Assembly: GCA_900546515.1 (NCBI GenBank)
Contig: URDG01000004.1
Coordinates: forward strand, 31,538 to 95,537
From: an uncultured Eubacteriales bacterium
GTDB taxonomy: Bacteria; Bacillota; Clostridia; Oscillospirales; Oscillospiraceae
Direction: 5' to 3'
DNA: 64,000 bases
Part shown: piece after piece, positions 9,128-18,314 of the stretch
Position numbering within the stretch: position 1 is the first letter of the stretch
Layout of the letters: each line of letters starts with the position of its first letter
Notes under the pieces: generated by a model
What the model was told of the DNA's origin: nothing
The model's database searches: none
The model's input: the letters and a program-made list of their open reading frames with translations, nothing else
Program-made: the position numbers and the translations under genes

Positions 9128-10453
9128 ATGGATAAAAGCTTTGCACTTATTTCCCTTGGCTGCGCGAAAAATCTGGTAAACAGCGAGCAGATGATCTACC
9201 TCATGACCGAGGCGGGCTATACTCTCGTGTCCGAGCCGGACGGCGCAGACCTTGTAATTGTTAACACCTGCGGCTTTATTGACGCGGCGAAGAGCGAGGC
9301 CATCGACAGCATACTTGAAATGGCGGAGCTGAAAAAAGCCGGAAAGCTCGGCGGCATAATCGTCACCGGCTGTCTCTCCGAGCGCTATAAGGATTCAATC
9401 ACGGATGAGCTGCCCGAGATAGACACCGTCCTCGGCGTAGGGAGCTTCGGTGAGATCGTCAAAGCGGCCGACGCCGTTATGGCCGGACGCCGCCTGAGTC
9501 TCTTCGGCGACCAGAGCGCGCCCATTGAAGAGATCCCGCGCGTCATCTCGACAGGGCCGGGCTGGGCATATCTCCGCATTGCCGAAGGCTGCAACAATTT
9601 CTGCGCGTTCTGTGCCATCCCGTTCATTCGCGGGCGTTACCGCTCGAGAAAAATGGAGGACATCGTGGACGAGGCCAAAGAGCTTGCCGCGCGCGGCGTA
9701 AAGGAGCTTATTGTCATCGCGCAGGATATCACGCGCTACGGCACCGATCTCTATGGCAAGCGCAGTCTCGCTGCGCTGTGCCGCGAGCTTGCAAAGATCG
9801 ACGGCGTGGAATGGATCCGCCTGCACTATCTCTACCCCGACCAGTTTGACGACGAGCTTATCGACGAGCTCGCATCCAACGATAAGATCGTAAAATATCT
9901 GGACATTCCCATCCAGCACATAAACGACAAAATACTCAAGACCATGAACCGCCGCGGCACTGGCGAGGAGATACGCTCGCTGTTCAAAACTCTGCGTGAG
10001 CGCATCCCGGATCTCGTACTGCGTACAAGTCTCATAGCCGGTTTGCCCGGCGAGGGCGAGGCTGAGTTTGAGGAGCTGTGCGAATTCCTGCGCGAAGCGC
10101 GTATCGAGCGCGTCGGCGTGTTCCCGTTCTCCCCCGAGGAGGGCACTCCGGCTGCGGCAATGGAGCATGTTGATTTTGAGGAAGCCCAGCGCCGCGCCGA
10201 CATCATCCTTGAGCTTCAGGCGCCTATAATGGACGAGTTCTGTTCCGGCTTTGTTGGCAGGACCATCCGCGTCCTCTGCGACGGCTATGATGAGGAGAGC
10301 GGTCTGAAAACCGGCCGCAGCTATGCCGACTCGCCGGATATAGACGGGCAGGTGCTGTTCTCCGGTACAGCCGCCGAAGGCGATATGACAGACGTATTGA
10401 TTCAAAGCGCCGAGGATGGTATACTCTACGGCGAGGAGGTAAGCCGCTCATGA
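9128..10453 (+). CDS. rimO: Ribosomal protein S12 methylthiotransferase RimO
   Basis: A 441-aa radical-SAM enzyme that methylthiolates an aspartate of ribosomal protein S12. The N-terminal cluster-binding domain begins ISLGCAKNLVNSE and includes NTCGFIDAAK and VTGCLSERY. The radical-SAM motif is CNNFCAFC. A C-terminal TRAM domain (about 370-440) binds RNA or protein. RimO rather than MiaB is favoured by LGCAKNLVNSE and FIRGRYRSR. It overlaps pgsA by four bases (ATGA), implying coupling. Confidence 0.95.
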   Translation: MDKSFALISLGCAKNLVNSEQMIYLMTEAGYTLVSEPDGADLVIVNTCGFIDAAKSEAIDSILEMAELKKAGKLGGIIVTGCLSERYKDSITDELPEIDTVLGVGSFGEIVKAADAVMAGRRLSLFGDQSAPIEEIPRVISTGPGWAYLRIAEGCNNFCAFCAIPFIRGRYRSRKMEDIVDEAKELAARGVKELIVIAQDITRYGTDLYGKRSLAALCRELAKIDGVEWIRLHYLYPDQFDDELIDELASNDKIVKYLDIPIQHINDKILKTMNRRGTGEEIRSLFKTLRERIPDLVLRTSLIAGLPGEGEAEFEELCEFLREARIERVGVFPFSPEEGTPAAAMEHVDFEEAQRRADIILELQAPIMDEFCSGFVGRTIRVLCDGYDEESGLKTGRSYADSPDIDGQVLFSGTAAEGDMTDVLIQSAEDGILYGEEVSRS

Positions 10454-10974
10454 TGAAAACTACCGCAAACAAGATAACCATGGTAAGGATAGTGCTCATA
10501 CCGCTTTTTCTCGCGCTGGCCTATACCGATCACCTGTACTCCGCGCTTGCGGTTTACATAATTGCATGTCTGTCCGATGTGGCGGACGGCTACATAGCGC
10601 GTCACTACAATCAGGTCTCCGACTTCGGCAAATTCATGGATCCGCTGGCAGACAAGATGCTCGTTCTCTCTGCGATGTGCTTTTTCATTGAGAACGGCCA
10701 GATGCCCGGCTGGTGTGTGGCGATAGTGCTTTTCCGCGAATTCGCCGTGTCCGGTCTGAGGCTGATCGCCGTTGAGCAGGGCCGCGTTATCGCGGCGGCC
10801 TGGTCCGGCAAGCTCAAAACCGGCTGCACGATGGTCGGCCTGTCGGCAATGATGCTTTTCTCCGAGATCCAGATGGTCAATATAGTTTTTACCGCGCTTA
10901 TTCTTATCACGACGGTCGGTTCAGGGATACACTATTTCTGCATCAACGCCGACGTTTTCAAAAATGCTGATTAA
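10450..10974 (+). CDS. pgsA: CDP-diacylglycerol-glycerol-3-phosphate 3-phosphatidyltransferase PgsA
   Basis: A 174-aa membrane enzyme making phosphatidylglycerol phosphate, the first committed step to phosphatidylglycerol. The CDP-alcohol phosphotransferase motif is complete: SDVADGYIAR followed by GKFMDPLADK. About five hydrophobic helices are visible. Two adjacent ATG codons (10450 and 10453) are equally good starts. It lies between rimO and cysS in one run. Confidence 0.93.
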   Translation: MMKTTANKITMVRIVLIPLFLALAYTDHLYSALAVYIIACLSDVADGYIARHYNQVSDFGKFMDPLADKMLVLSAMCFFIENGQMPGWCVAIVLFREFAVSGLRLIAVEQGRVIAAAWSGKLKTGCTMVGLSAMMLFSEIQMVNIVFTALILITTVGSGIHYFCINADVFKNAD

Positions 10975-10988
10975 AGAGGGTCACAACC

Positions 10989-12440
10989 ATGAAGCTTTAT
11001 AATTCCGCAACCCGCACAAAAGAGGAATTCGTTCCCAATCATCCCGACATTGTGAAGATGTATACCTGCGGCCCCACGGTCTACCACTTTGCACACATAG
11101 GCAATCTGCGCTCCTATATTATGGAGGACATCCTTGAAAAATACCTGCGCTATCTCGGCTACAACGTCAAGCGCGTTATGAATATCACCGACGTCGGCCA
11201 TCTCACCTCCGATGCCGACGAGGGCGAGGACAAAATGCTCAAGGGCGCACAGCGCGAGCACAAGACCGTCATGGAGATCGCAAAGTTCTACACCGACGCT
11301 TTCTTCGACGACTGCCGCAAGCTCAACATCAAGCGTCCCGACGTAGTTGAGCCCGCCACGCACTGCATTGACGAGTACATCAAGATAATCACCAAGCTCA
11401 TGGACACCGGTTACGCATATTTTGCCGGCGGCAATGTCTATTTCGACACCTCCAAGCTTGAACGCTACTATATTTTCAACGACTTTAACGAGGAGGATCT
11501 CGCGGTCGGCGTGCGCGAGGGCGTTGACGAGGACACCAACAAGCGCAACAAGAACGACTTTGTGCTGTGGTTCACCAAGTCCAAGTTTGAGGATCAGGCG
11601 CTCAAATGGGATTCCCCCTGGGGCGTCGGCTATCCCGGCTGGCATATTGAGTGCTCCGGCATTTCGATGAAGCATCTCGGCGAAGATCTGGACATCCACT
11701 GCGGCGGCATAGACAATGCTTTCCCCCACCACACGAATGAAATTGCACAGTCTGAGTCATATCTGGGGCATAAATGGTGCAATTTCTGGATGCATGTCCA
11801 CCACCTGAACACCACTCACGGCAAAATGTCCAAGTCAAAGGGCGAGTTTCTCACCGTGTCTCTGCTTGAGCAGAAGGGCTACGATCCCCTTGCCTACCGT
11901 CTGTTCTGCCTGCAAAGCCACTACCGCAACAGTCTTGTGTTCACATGGGAGAACCTCGACAACGCACAGACCACGTACAACAAGCTCATTTCCAAGATCG
12001 CCGCGCTTGACCCGAACGACGGCGAGGTCAGCCAGGAGGCGGTCAACGCACTTAAAGAGAAGTTCTGCGCCGCGCTTGACAACGATCTGAACACCTCGCT
12101 TGCCGTTACCGCGCTTTATGACGTGCTCAAGTACAAGACCAACGGTGCGACAAAGCTCGCCATTCTCAGCGACTTTGACCGTGTGCTCGGCCTGAGCCTC
12201 ATTGAGAAAGCCGCGAAGAAGCGCGAAGAGCTCAAGAAAGAGCAGCTCAAAGCCGGCGAGTTCACGATAATCTCCGAGTCCGGCGAAGAGGACGAATCCG
12301 TCACGGCAAAAATTCAGGCGCGTCAGGATGCAAAGAAGGCCAAAAATTACGCGGAGGCCGACCGCATCCGCGATGAGCTGAAAGCCGCCGGTATTGAGGT
12401 CACGGATATACCCCACGGCGCAAAGTGGAAGAGAATATAA
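10989..12440 (+). CDS. cysS: Cysteinyl-tRNA synthetase
   Basis: A 483-aa class I synthetase that charges tRNA-Cys. It has MYTCGPTVYHFAHIGN (zinc Cys and the HIGH-type signature), GWHIECSGISMKHLG with the other zinc ligands, and GKMSKSKGEF (KMSKS loop). The C-terminal DALR-like and anticodon-binding region includes RIRDELKAAGIEVTDIP. An AGAGGG ribosome site precedes the ATG. It is the last gene of the plus-strand run. No T-box leader is possible in the 14-base gap before it. Confidence 0.97.
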   Translation: MKLYNSATRTKEEFVPNHPDIVKMYTCGPTVYHFAHIGNLRSYIMEDILEKYLRYLGYNVKRVMNITDVGHLTSDADEGEDKMLKGAQREHKTVMEIAKFYTDAFFDDCRKLNIKRPDVVEPATHCIDEYIKIITKLMDTGYAYFAGGNVYFDTSKLERYYIFNDFNEEDLAVGVREGVDEDTNKRNKNDFVLWFTKSKFEDQALKWDSPWGVGYPGWHIECSGISMKHLGEDLDIHCGGIDNAFPHHTNEIAQSESYLGHKWCNFWMHVHHLNTTHGKMSKSKGEFLTVSLLEQKGYDPLAYRLFCLQSHYRNSLVFTWENLDNAQTTYNKLISKIAALDPNDGEVSQEAVNALKEKFCAALDNDLNTSLAVTALYDVLKYKTNGATKLAILSDFDRVLGLSLIEKAAKKREELKKEQLKAGEFTIISESGEEDESVTAKIQARQDAKKAKNYAEADRIRDELKAAGIEVTDIPHGAKWKRI

Positions 12441-12458
12441 GCGCATGAACAAATAAAC

Positions 12459-12496
12459 AAAGCCTGCATGACAAAAAATCATGCAGGCTTTTTCTT
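12459..12496 (+). terminator. Rho-independent terminator after cysS
   Basis: A perfect 13-base-pair stem (12459-12471 with 12479-12491, core GCCTGCATGA) with a 7-base loop is followed by TTTTCTTTTT. It closes the recA-cysS operon. Confidence 0.9.
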
Positions 12497-12521
12497 TTTG
12501 CCGGTCAATATACAGCAGAGC

Positions 12522-12635
12522 TCACAGCTCGTTTATCACAGCAGTGACCGGCATATTGCGGATGCGTCTCGCCGGGGCGATAGAGGCCGCGGCGGCCGCA
12601 AGCGAAACAAACAGGAGGATCACCAGAAGCGAGTG
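12522..12635 (-). pseudogene. C-terminal remnant of an FtsX-type ABC transporter permease
   Basis: In the frame ending at the TGA at 12522-12524, the last 37 codons read as a hydrophobic helix followed by SIAPARRIRNMPVTAVINEL. That is the typical end of FtsX/MacB-type permeases such as those in BceAB-like modules (last helix, then PARR and a terminal INEL). There is no start. The upstream part is replaced directly by response-regulator sequence, so most of the permease has been deleted. Confidence 0.7.
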
Positions 12636-13099
12636 CGGCGGTCAGCTCCAGCGGCTCCCCGTTTTTGAAAGCCCGCCCCCTGCAGCAAAAGGACGCTGAC
12701 ACCGTTGGAGCGCAGTTCGGTGTCCTCCGTCTGAAAGGAATTCGCCCTGCGAAGCAGAGCGTTGATGCGTGAAATGAGCACGCCCAGCTTGAACGGCTTT
12801 GTGATATAGTCGTCGCCGCCGATGTCCAGTCCCATAATGATGCTCGTTTCCTCGTCCGAAGCCGTCAGAAAAATGACCGGCACCTTTGAAGTGAGCCGTA
12901 CTTTTTTGCAGAAATCAAAGCCGGAGCCGTCCGGCAGAGATACATCCAGCACGAGCAGATCATATTTTCCATCCGTCCACCGCATCTCGCCCTCTTTGAG
13001 CGTTCTGGCTATATCCAATTCAAAGCCCTGCTTCCTGAAAGCATATGATAGCCCGTTTATAAGGCTAAGATCATCCTCCAAAAGCAAAATTCTGCTCAT
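12636..13099 (-). pseudogene. Response regulator, truncated and frameshifted
   Basis: The ATG at 13099 begins MSRILLLEDDLSL and a complete OmpR-type receiver domain follows: acceptor Asp in LLVLDVSLPDGSG, FLTASDEE and ITKPF. The DNA-binding domain is lost. A frameshift occurs in a G-rich run near 12672-12681; beyond it the correct frame continues GRAFKNGEPLELTAA and then stops being a regulator at about 12635-12641, where permease sequence takes over. The gene order expected for a BceRSAB-like operon (regulator, kinase, ATPase, permease) shows that the region between has been lost. If expressed, the product would be a bare receiver domain. Confidence 0.8.
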
Positions 13100-13214
13100 A
13101 TATTCACTCCCGTATCCCAATATATATCATGGCGCGGCGTGCTTTCAGGTACGCAGCGCAGCCGCTCCGCACCTGCTTCGGGCCTGCACGGCTTTGCGGT
13201 CATGCAGGCATAGT

Positions 13215-15101
13215 TCAGCCCGTTTTATACACCTTGTTCACGCCGTCCGTATACCACAGCTCAAAGCGCGCTGCATACCATTCCTCGTCCGGTGAAAAAT
13301 TCTCGCGCACATAGCTGTCAAACAGCACATAATCTATGCCCCATTTGTCGAGTTCAGCTTCGTCCGGCTCGGAATAAAGCCGGCGCATCGCCCTGTACTC
13401 GGTGTCATAGTCCATGCCGTGGTAATAAACATAGCTGCCGGAGCCGCACATTATCCTGCGCCCCGCAAGGCTGAACACTGGGCACGTCACATCGTCTCCT
13501 GTCAAAAACAGCGCGTCCGGCTCCGCGTTTTCGTCAATGTAACCGGCAAGCGCGATGTCGTTTGCGCTCCAGTGCTGGTAATCGCTCAGAAGCTCGCGTC
13601 CAACGGTGAGCACACTGCCGAACATTGCAATAAAGCAGCATACGCTCAGTCCGAGAGCACGCCACGGCCGCTGCTTCACTGCCGCAAAGAGATCCACGAG
13701 AAGATTCGCCGCGAGAACACAGCTGAGCATATGCCACACATACAAAAGCTTATTGTTGTCATAGTTATTCGGCTGGAACACCACAAACTCAGCCAGCGCA
13801 AGGATCAGCAGCCCGCCGCCGTAAAACCAGCGCTGCTTCGGCTTTGCATGTAAAAACGCCGGGATGATAAGCAGATATACAAGGCCGATATTCTTGATGT
13901 AAAACCAGAAGTAGTTGTCCTTCAGATGTCCGCCGTCGTCTCCGTTCACCCAGTTGAAATGCAGGCGCAGCATATGCTTTCCGTCAAGCGTCTGGGCAAA
14001 AACCGTCCCCCACATCCCGGTAAGCCAGATCACGGCGCACACCGCGGCCAGCAGCGCCCACGGTCTGGCCGCTTTCCACAGGCCGTCGCCGCCGCAGTGC
14101 AAAAGCGTATATACGCCGCACACGATGCAGATGAGCACCAGCGCAAGGGCAGAATGCGTATGCAGCAGCGGAAGCGGGAGCACCAGCAGCGCAAGCGGGA
14201 GCCACAGCCGCCGCTCCCCCTCCATCGCAAAGCGCCAGAGCAGATACAGTGCCGGAAACAGCACGCTCCATCCGAAAAGCGTTGCGCGCTGCGGTATGAG
14301 AAGATCGACTATCGGGTTGACCCAGACAATATTTTCTGCCGTGTAATTGGTCGGCGTCGTATAAAAGCCGGTAAAAATACCCGCAAAATCGCCTGCACTG
14401 CCGAGAAAATACATGAATCCGTAGCCGCTGCCCATAAAGAACAGCCAGAACGCGAGCGACGCCTTAGCCGCAGAGCCCAGCATGCGCCTTGCAAGCTGCC
14501 ACATCATGCCGAACACGCTCACGAACGCCGCCAGCATCGGCAGGATGTAGGCAAGCCGCAGCTGTGCGCCGAGGACCAGAAACACGCTTGATACCGTCTC
14601 GCACAAGAACGGATAGCCGAAGCGGTGCTGTCCGCCCAGGAGCGGGTAGTCCGGCGGGAATTTGCCGGTGACAGCAATATTCTTTATAAAACCTATGTGC
14701 ATGGGCATGTCGCCGTAGCAGCTTTGTCCGGTGTGATACGCGCCATCGGTATAATGCAGCACGTGCGTGTGCAGCAGTACGGCCGCGAGCACGAGCGCCG
14801 GGAGAATACACGCCCACATCGCGGCGCCGTCCACGTCCCGCACGGGCTTCAGGCCTTCCCCTGTTCTCCGCAGCCATATCAGGAGCACGGCGGCAGCCGC
14901 CGCCGCAGAGATCACCGCCGTCAGGCCAAAACCGAGCGCGGCGGCAAAAGCCGCAGGCAGCAGTGCAAGAAGCGACACGCCCGCACCGCAGCCAAGCGGC
15001 ACATACACCGACGCCCCCGCATCCGGCAGCACCCGGCGAACTGCAAGCACGCCCGCGGCAATAAAGATAAGTATGTATAATACGCTCAGTACATTCAGCA
15101 T
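13215..15101 (-). CDS. Polytopic membrane protein, possibly GT-C-type glycosyltransferase
   Basis: A 628-aa protein with about 12 hydrophobic segments (for example residues 5-22, 30-60, 65-85, 95-115 and 180-205). An acidic, His-containing loop CYGDMPMHIGFIKN follows the third to fourth helices, resembling the first-loop acid/His motifs of GT-C glycosyltransferases. The C-terminus is a soluble segment containing LFLTGDDVTCPVFSLAGR and YVYYHGMDYD, reminiscent of the C-terminal part of membrane mannosyltransferase-like proteins. I do not recognise a named family, so the GT-C call is an inference. A G-rich ribosome site is weak. The gene reads towards the response-regulator remnant. Confidence 0.6.
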   Translation of the reverse strand: MLNVLSVLYILIFIAAGVLAVRRVLPDAGASVYVPLGCGAGVSLLALLPAAFAAALGFGLTAVISAAAAAAVLLIWLRRTGEGLKPVRDVDGAAMWACILPALVLAAVLLHTHVLHYTDGAYHTGQSCYGDMPMHIGFIKNIAVTGKFPPDYPLLGGQHRFGYPFLCETVSSVFLVLGAQLRLAYILPMLAAFVSVFGMMWQLARRMLGSAAKASLAFWLFFMGSGYGFMYFLGSAGDFAGIFTGFYTTPTNYTAENIVWVNPIVDLLIPQRATLFGWSVLFPALYLLWRFAMEGERRLWLPLALLVLPLPLLHTHSALALVLICIVCGVYTLLHCGGDGLWKAARPWALLAAVCAVIWLTGMWGTVFAQTLDGKHMLRLHFNWVNGDDGGHLKDNYFWFYIKNIGLVYLLIIPAFLHAKPKQRWFYGGGLLILALAEFVVFQPNNYDNNKLLYVWHMLSCVLAANLLVDLFAAVKQRPWRALGLSVCCFIAMFGSVLTVGRELLSDYQHWSANDIALAGYIDENAEPDALFLTGDDVTCPVFSLAGRRIMCGSGSYVYYHGMDYDTEYRAMRRLYSEPDEAELDKWGIDYVLFDSYVRENFSPDEEWYAARFELWYTDGVNKVYKTG

Positions 15102-15211
15102 GATCTCACCCGGCCATATTCCTTGATAAGCAGATTCTACTTCATTTGTCCGCGCAGGTCAAGAACGTGCCTGTGCCCGTATTCTCCTGCTGCGTCGCGG
15201 AAAACCGGTTT

Positions 15212-15251
15212 AAAAAACGGAAGGAGGCTTGTAAAAAGCCTCTTTCCGTTT
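15212..15251 (-). terminator. Terminator of the SLH gene
   Basis: A 16-base-pair stem with one G-T pair (15215-15230 with 15236-15251) and a 5-base loop. On the minus strand it ends in TTTTTT. It lies 115 bases after the stop of the minus-strand SLH gene. Otherwise the 265-base gap 15102-15366 shows no gene. Confidence 0.8.
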
Positions 15252-15366
15252 ATTTGCAGAACTCACGGTCGTTCCCTGCGCAAGGAACTCGCTTTCGTCT
15301 GTAACACTACTGGCAGCTATAATATAGCACGGCGGCAGCGCAGAACCCGTCGGAATATGCGCCCGC

Positions 15367-16275
15367 TCACCTGTTCTCCGTCAGTTTTATTGCAGCGCTG
15401 AGCATTCTTGCCATCTCGCCGCGCGTGAGATACTCTCCGTTCCGGCCAATCGCATCATCCATCACGCCGCAGGCGCTCAGATTTGCGCAGGCCTGTGCAA
15501 TGTCGGCATCAAGCGCCTCATCCAGAGGGATATACGACACCGTAGTGACATTGATCGCTCTGTCGAGCATCAGCGCCGCCTCGCTTTTTGTCACGGGCGT
15601 CTGCGCTTCAAAAGCCTCGCCATATTCCCCGCCGCCGGCAACGCCGCACATTGCAGCGGTGGAGACGTAGCCCTTCATCCACGACGGGATGTTTTCATCA
15701 TCGGCAAAGCCGGTTTTCATTGCGGACTCGAGCAACGGCTTGCCGGAGATAAGCATGCACATGCTTAGAAATTCGCCGCGGCTGACGTTTTTATCAGGGC
15801 CGAAGCAGTATTCCCCGCCGATCTGCTCTCCGGTGAAAATGTTCTTTTCACTCAGCAGCACCGCGGAATACTCGTCGGCGCGGCCGCGCATGTCAGAATA
15901 CAGCACATCCTTTTTCGGCTTTTCGATCTTGATTATAACGGTCGCCTCCTGAGAGAGGTTCCCGTCGGCATCCGCTGCCTTATAGCCGAAATAATCGCGC
16001 CCTTTCTTGTTCTCCCTCGGTGTGTAGACAAAGCTGCCGTCATTTTCAAGCTTTATGCTGCCCTTGACCGGCTCCGTTGTAATAGTATACTCAAGCGCGC
16101 CGCCGTCAGGGTCATATGCGCTCAGACTTCCGCCGACAGACACGTTCTGGTAGGTTTGCAGCTCCAGATTCTCGGCTACCGGAGCCGTACCGTCCGCATA
16201 TGCGCCGGCACAGAGCCCGGTGCACATACAAAGCGTCAGAGACATAGCAGTAAGAGAGATAAAAATGCGTTTCAT
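15367..16275 (-). CDS. Secreted cadherin/Ig-like protein with S-layer homology domains
   Basis: A 302-aa exported protein. Residues 1-27 are a signal peptide (KRIF, a hydrophobic core, GAYA). An Ig/cadherin-like repeat (about 30-120) contains AYDPDGGALEYTIT and FGYKAADADGN. Two to three S-layer homology segments follow (about 135-300): VSRGEFLSMCMLISG, VTKSEAALMLDRAI and LTRGEMARMLSAAI. SLH domains anchor proteins to pyruvylated secondary cell-wall polymers. The start at 16275 is chosen for its GGAGGCGG ribosome site and the signal peptide; a longer frame would put ten residues ahead of it. Confidence 0.87.
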   Translation of the reverse strand: MKRIFISLTAMSLTLCMCTGLCAGAYADGTAPVAENLELQTYQNVSVGGSLSAYDPDGGALEYTITTEPVKGSIKLENDGSFVYTPRENKKGRDYFGYKAADADGNLSQEATVIIKIEKPKKDVLYSDMRGRADEYSAVLLSEKNIFTGEQIGGEYCFGPDKNVSRGEFLSMCMLISGKPLLESAMKTGFADDENIPSWMKGYVSTAAMCGVAGGGEYGEAFEAQTPVTKSEAALMLDRAINVTTVSYIPLDEALDADIAQACANLSACGVMDDAIGRNGEYLTRGEMARMLSAAIKLTENR

Positions 16276-16336
16276 ATTACCGCCTCCAATATAAAATGTA
16301 TCCATAGTTTGCTCTTATTTTGGGCGAATATGCAAA

Positions 16337-16365
16337 TTGCGGTAGACGAAGGCGGCAATTATATG
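16337..16365 (+). promoter_or_regulatory. Probable promoter of the PAP2 gene
   Basis: TTGCGG, a 17-base spacer and TATATG lie 40 bases before the PAP2 start, which has its own CGGAGG ribosome site. The match is moderate. Confidence 0.4.
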
Positions 16366-16404
16366 GTATGATAGCCTAAAGAAAATCCCGGAGGTCATCC
16401 ATAT

Positions 16405-17052
16405 ATGGAAATCACTGCTTCCGCAATGTGGCTGAACACCGTATTTGCGGGTTTTGACCAGAGCGTCACGCTCTTTGTACATCAGCTCTATGACTTGGGC
16501 GGGGACTTTTTTACTCCGTTTTTTGAGTTTGTGTCCTTTTTCGGCAAGGGTGGGCTTCCTCTGATATTCATTTCACTGATGCTCACGCTCTTTAAGCCGA
16601 CGCGCCGCTTCGGTACGGCAATGTGCCTGTCTCTCGCCGTTGGCGCGCTCATCACAAACTGCTGCCTGAAGATCCTCATAGCAAGGCCGCGGCCCTATGC
16701 CGACCATAACAGCATTTTTTATCAGCTGTGGCTGCTGGTCGGGCAGAACATCGAGAGTGACAAAAGCTTTCCGTCCGGGCACACCACGGCTGCGTTCGCT
16801 TCGATGACGGCTGTGTTCCTTGTGGGCGACAAGCGATGGAGCTGGACAGCGTACATATTTGCCGTTATCATGGGTATCGCGCGCATCTATCTGTGCGTAC
16901 ACTTCCCCTCCGACGTACTCGGCGGCATTATCGCCGGAGTTACCGGCGGCATCGTGGGCACTTGCATCGCGCGCAGGTTCCCGGCAAAATGGTATGACAA
17001 GGATCTTTTCAGGAAGGACGGTGAGGCAGGATGTTCGGATTCGGCCGCCTGA
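16405..17052 (+). CDS. PAP2-superfamily membrane phosphatase
   Basis: A 215-aa membrane phosphatase of the type that dephosphorylates undecaprenyl diphosphate or lipid phosphates. All three active-site motifs are present: KILIARPRP, PSGHTTAAF, and ARIYLCVHFPSD with the last His and Asp. Five to six hydrophobic helices are visible. The C-terminus overlaps the next gene by 22 bases, so the two are probably co-translated. Substrate is not determinable. Confidence 0.9.
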   Translation: MEITASAMWLNTVFAGFDQSVTLFVHQLYDLGGDFFTPFFEFVSFFGKGGLPLIFISLMLTLFKPTRRFGTAMCLSLAVGALITNCCLKILIARPRPYADHNSIFYQLWLLVGQNIESDKSFPSGHTTAAFASMTAVFLVGDKRWSWTAYIFAVIMGIARIYLCVHFPSDVLGGIIAGVTGGIVGTCIARRFPAKWYDKDLFRKDGEAGCSDSAA

Positions 17053-17426
17053 AATTCAGAGGCGTAGACAAAAAGTATATTGATGATCAGGAGCATATTG
17101 ACGATTATAATGCCGCAGAGCCGATCGGCCGCGTGCGGCTGGGCAGGCTGTGCCTGTACTACCGCGACCTGGGCAAGAAATACTATGTTCCTTATGACTA
17201 CATTGACCGCACCTTCACACGCATAAATGAATGCGCGCCTGACGACGGGCCGGTCATTCATTATTACCGGCTCATTCTCGTGCATGACGGCAAGGAGTTT
17301 GCCAACCTTATTTTCGATGAGGAGAAGGACGTCGACCGTATCCACGCCGAACTCAAGGCTATACGTCCGGAGATAAAGTACGGCTACATTCCTCCGGCTG
17401 ACGGCAAGCGCCGCAGACTCTCATGA
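17031..17426 (+). CDS. Conserved hypothetical protein (131 aa)
   Basis: A 131-aa soluble protein beginning MFGFGRLKFRGVDKKYIDDQ. It has no signal peptide or membrane segment, many Tyr and charged residues, and a basic tail GKRRRLS. The middle (RLCLYYRDLGKKYYVPYDYI ) looks like a small beta-rich domain of the kind that follows membrane proteins in this group. I do not recognise the family. The 22-base overlap with the PAP2 gene argues for joint expression. Confidence 0.65.
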   Translation: MFGFGRLKFRGVDKKYIDDQEHIDDYNAAEPIGRVRLGRLCLYYRDLGKKYYVPYDYIDRTFTRINECAPDDGPVIHYYRLILVHDGKEFANLIFDEEKDVDRIHAELKAIRPEIKYGYIPPADGKRRRLS

Positions 17427-17455
17427 TACTCGCGCCGTATCTGCATATTGATTAA

Positions 17456-17493
17456 AAAGCACCGCAGCGGTTCAGTTACCGCTGTGGTGCTTT
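17456..17493. terminator. Shared terminator between converging genes
   Basis: AAAGCACCGCAGCGG and CCGCTGTGGTGCTTT form a long stem with a short loop (one G-T pair), flanked by A- and T-rich sequence on both sides. The stop codon of the minus-strand AraC gene lies in the loop, so the hairpin can serve both genes. Confidence 0.75.
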
Positions 17494-18314
17494 CTGTACG
17501 CCGAGGGCGTTTCGCCCTCTATGGATTTGAATATCTTGGTGAAATAATTGTAATCCGTAAACCCGACGCGCTCCGCAATGGCTGAAATGCTCAGATCCCC
17601 TTTTATAAGGAGTACCTTTGCCGCTTCAATGCGCCGCTTGGATATAAGCTTTGTAACGCTGCCCTCCCCGGATATTTTCTTTGCCAGCGCGCAAAGCTTC
17701 GTCATGCCTATGTTGAGATCGGCTGATATTTTGCGCAGCGACAGTTTCTTCATATAATGCCGGTCAATATACATTTCAAGCCGTTGCTGGTCGGAAAATT
17801 CGGCTGAACGGATGATCCCCTGAAGCTGTATATATGAAGTTATTGCCTCAAGTATCTCTCCGTAGGCGCGCCGCTTGTTCTCGGAGTGCTGCTCGATGCT
17901 GAAAAACGCCTTTTTCAGCGCCTGCATATCCCCGTCGAACCAGCCCAGACGCGCAAGGCTCTCCTCCCACTGGACGCTCTTCGGCCTGTCATCCATAAGC
18001 TGCCCGAACGACAGAAAGGCCACAAGCTCTCCGCTGTCGAATATCGGCATGACGACTTCCCAGAGTCCGGCATGACAGCGGTATGAAACGCTCCTGCGCG
18101 TCTCGGCGCACTTTTTCACGCCCTCACGGTCACACTGAACGCATCTTGCATGTCCTTTCGGATCATCATTTATCATACGGCAGAAATCGTTGTGGCGGCC
18201 AAGAATACTGATGTCGTTGCCGTCAAGGTCGTATATATTCGTCTGTATTCCCACGAGTAAATACAGATTGCTCAAAAGCTGCTGAAGTCTCTCATTATTG
18301 AAAAGTACATTCAT
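17472..18314 (-). CDS. AraC-family regulator with PocR sensory domain
   Basis: A 280-aa transcription regulator. The N-terminal PocR domain (about 5-165) contains FCRMINDDPKGHARCVQCDR, YRCHAGLWEVVMPI and AFLSFGQLMDD; in homologues this domain binds small organic ligands. The C-terminal AraC/HTH_18 domain (about 180-278) contains ISKRRIEAAKVLL and ISAIAERVGFTDYNYFTKIF. The ATG at 18314 with GGAG 8 bases before is preferred over the GTG at 18320. No metabolic operon lies directly beside it, so the target is unclear. Confidence 0.88.
   Translation of the reverse strand: MNVLFNNERLQQLLSNLYLLVGIQTNIYDLDGNDISILGRHNDFCRMINDDPKGHARCVQCDREGVKKCAETRRSVSYRCHAGLWEVVMPIFDSGELVAFLSFGQLMDDRPKSVQWEESLARLGWFDGDMQALKKAFFSIEQHSENKRRAYGEILEAITSYIQLQGIIRSAEFSDQQRLEMYIDRHYMKKLSLRKISADLNIGMTKLCALAKKISGEGSVTKLISKRRIEAAKVLLIKGDLSISAIAERVGFTDYNYFTKIFKSIEGETPSAYRKHHSGN

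Noticed and set aside
9395..10405. Long minus-strand open frame (336 codons) opposite rimO
   Set aside because: It is the shadow of a GC-rich coding gene; the plus-strand product is a complete RimO and the antisense frame has no ribosome site or family features.
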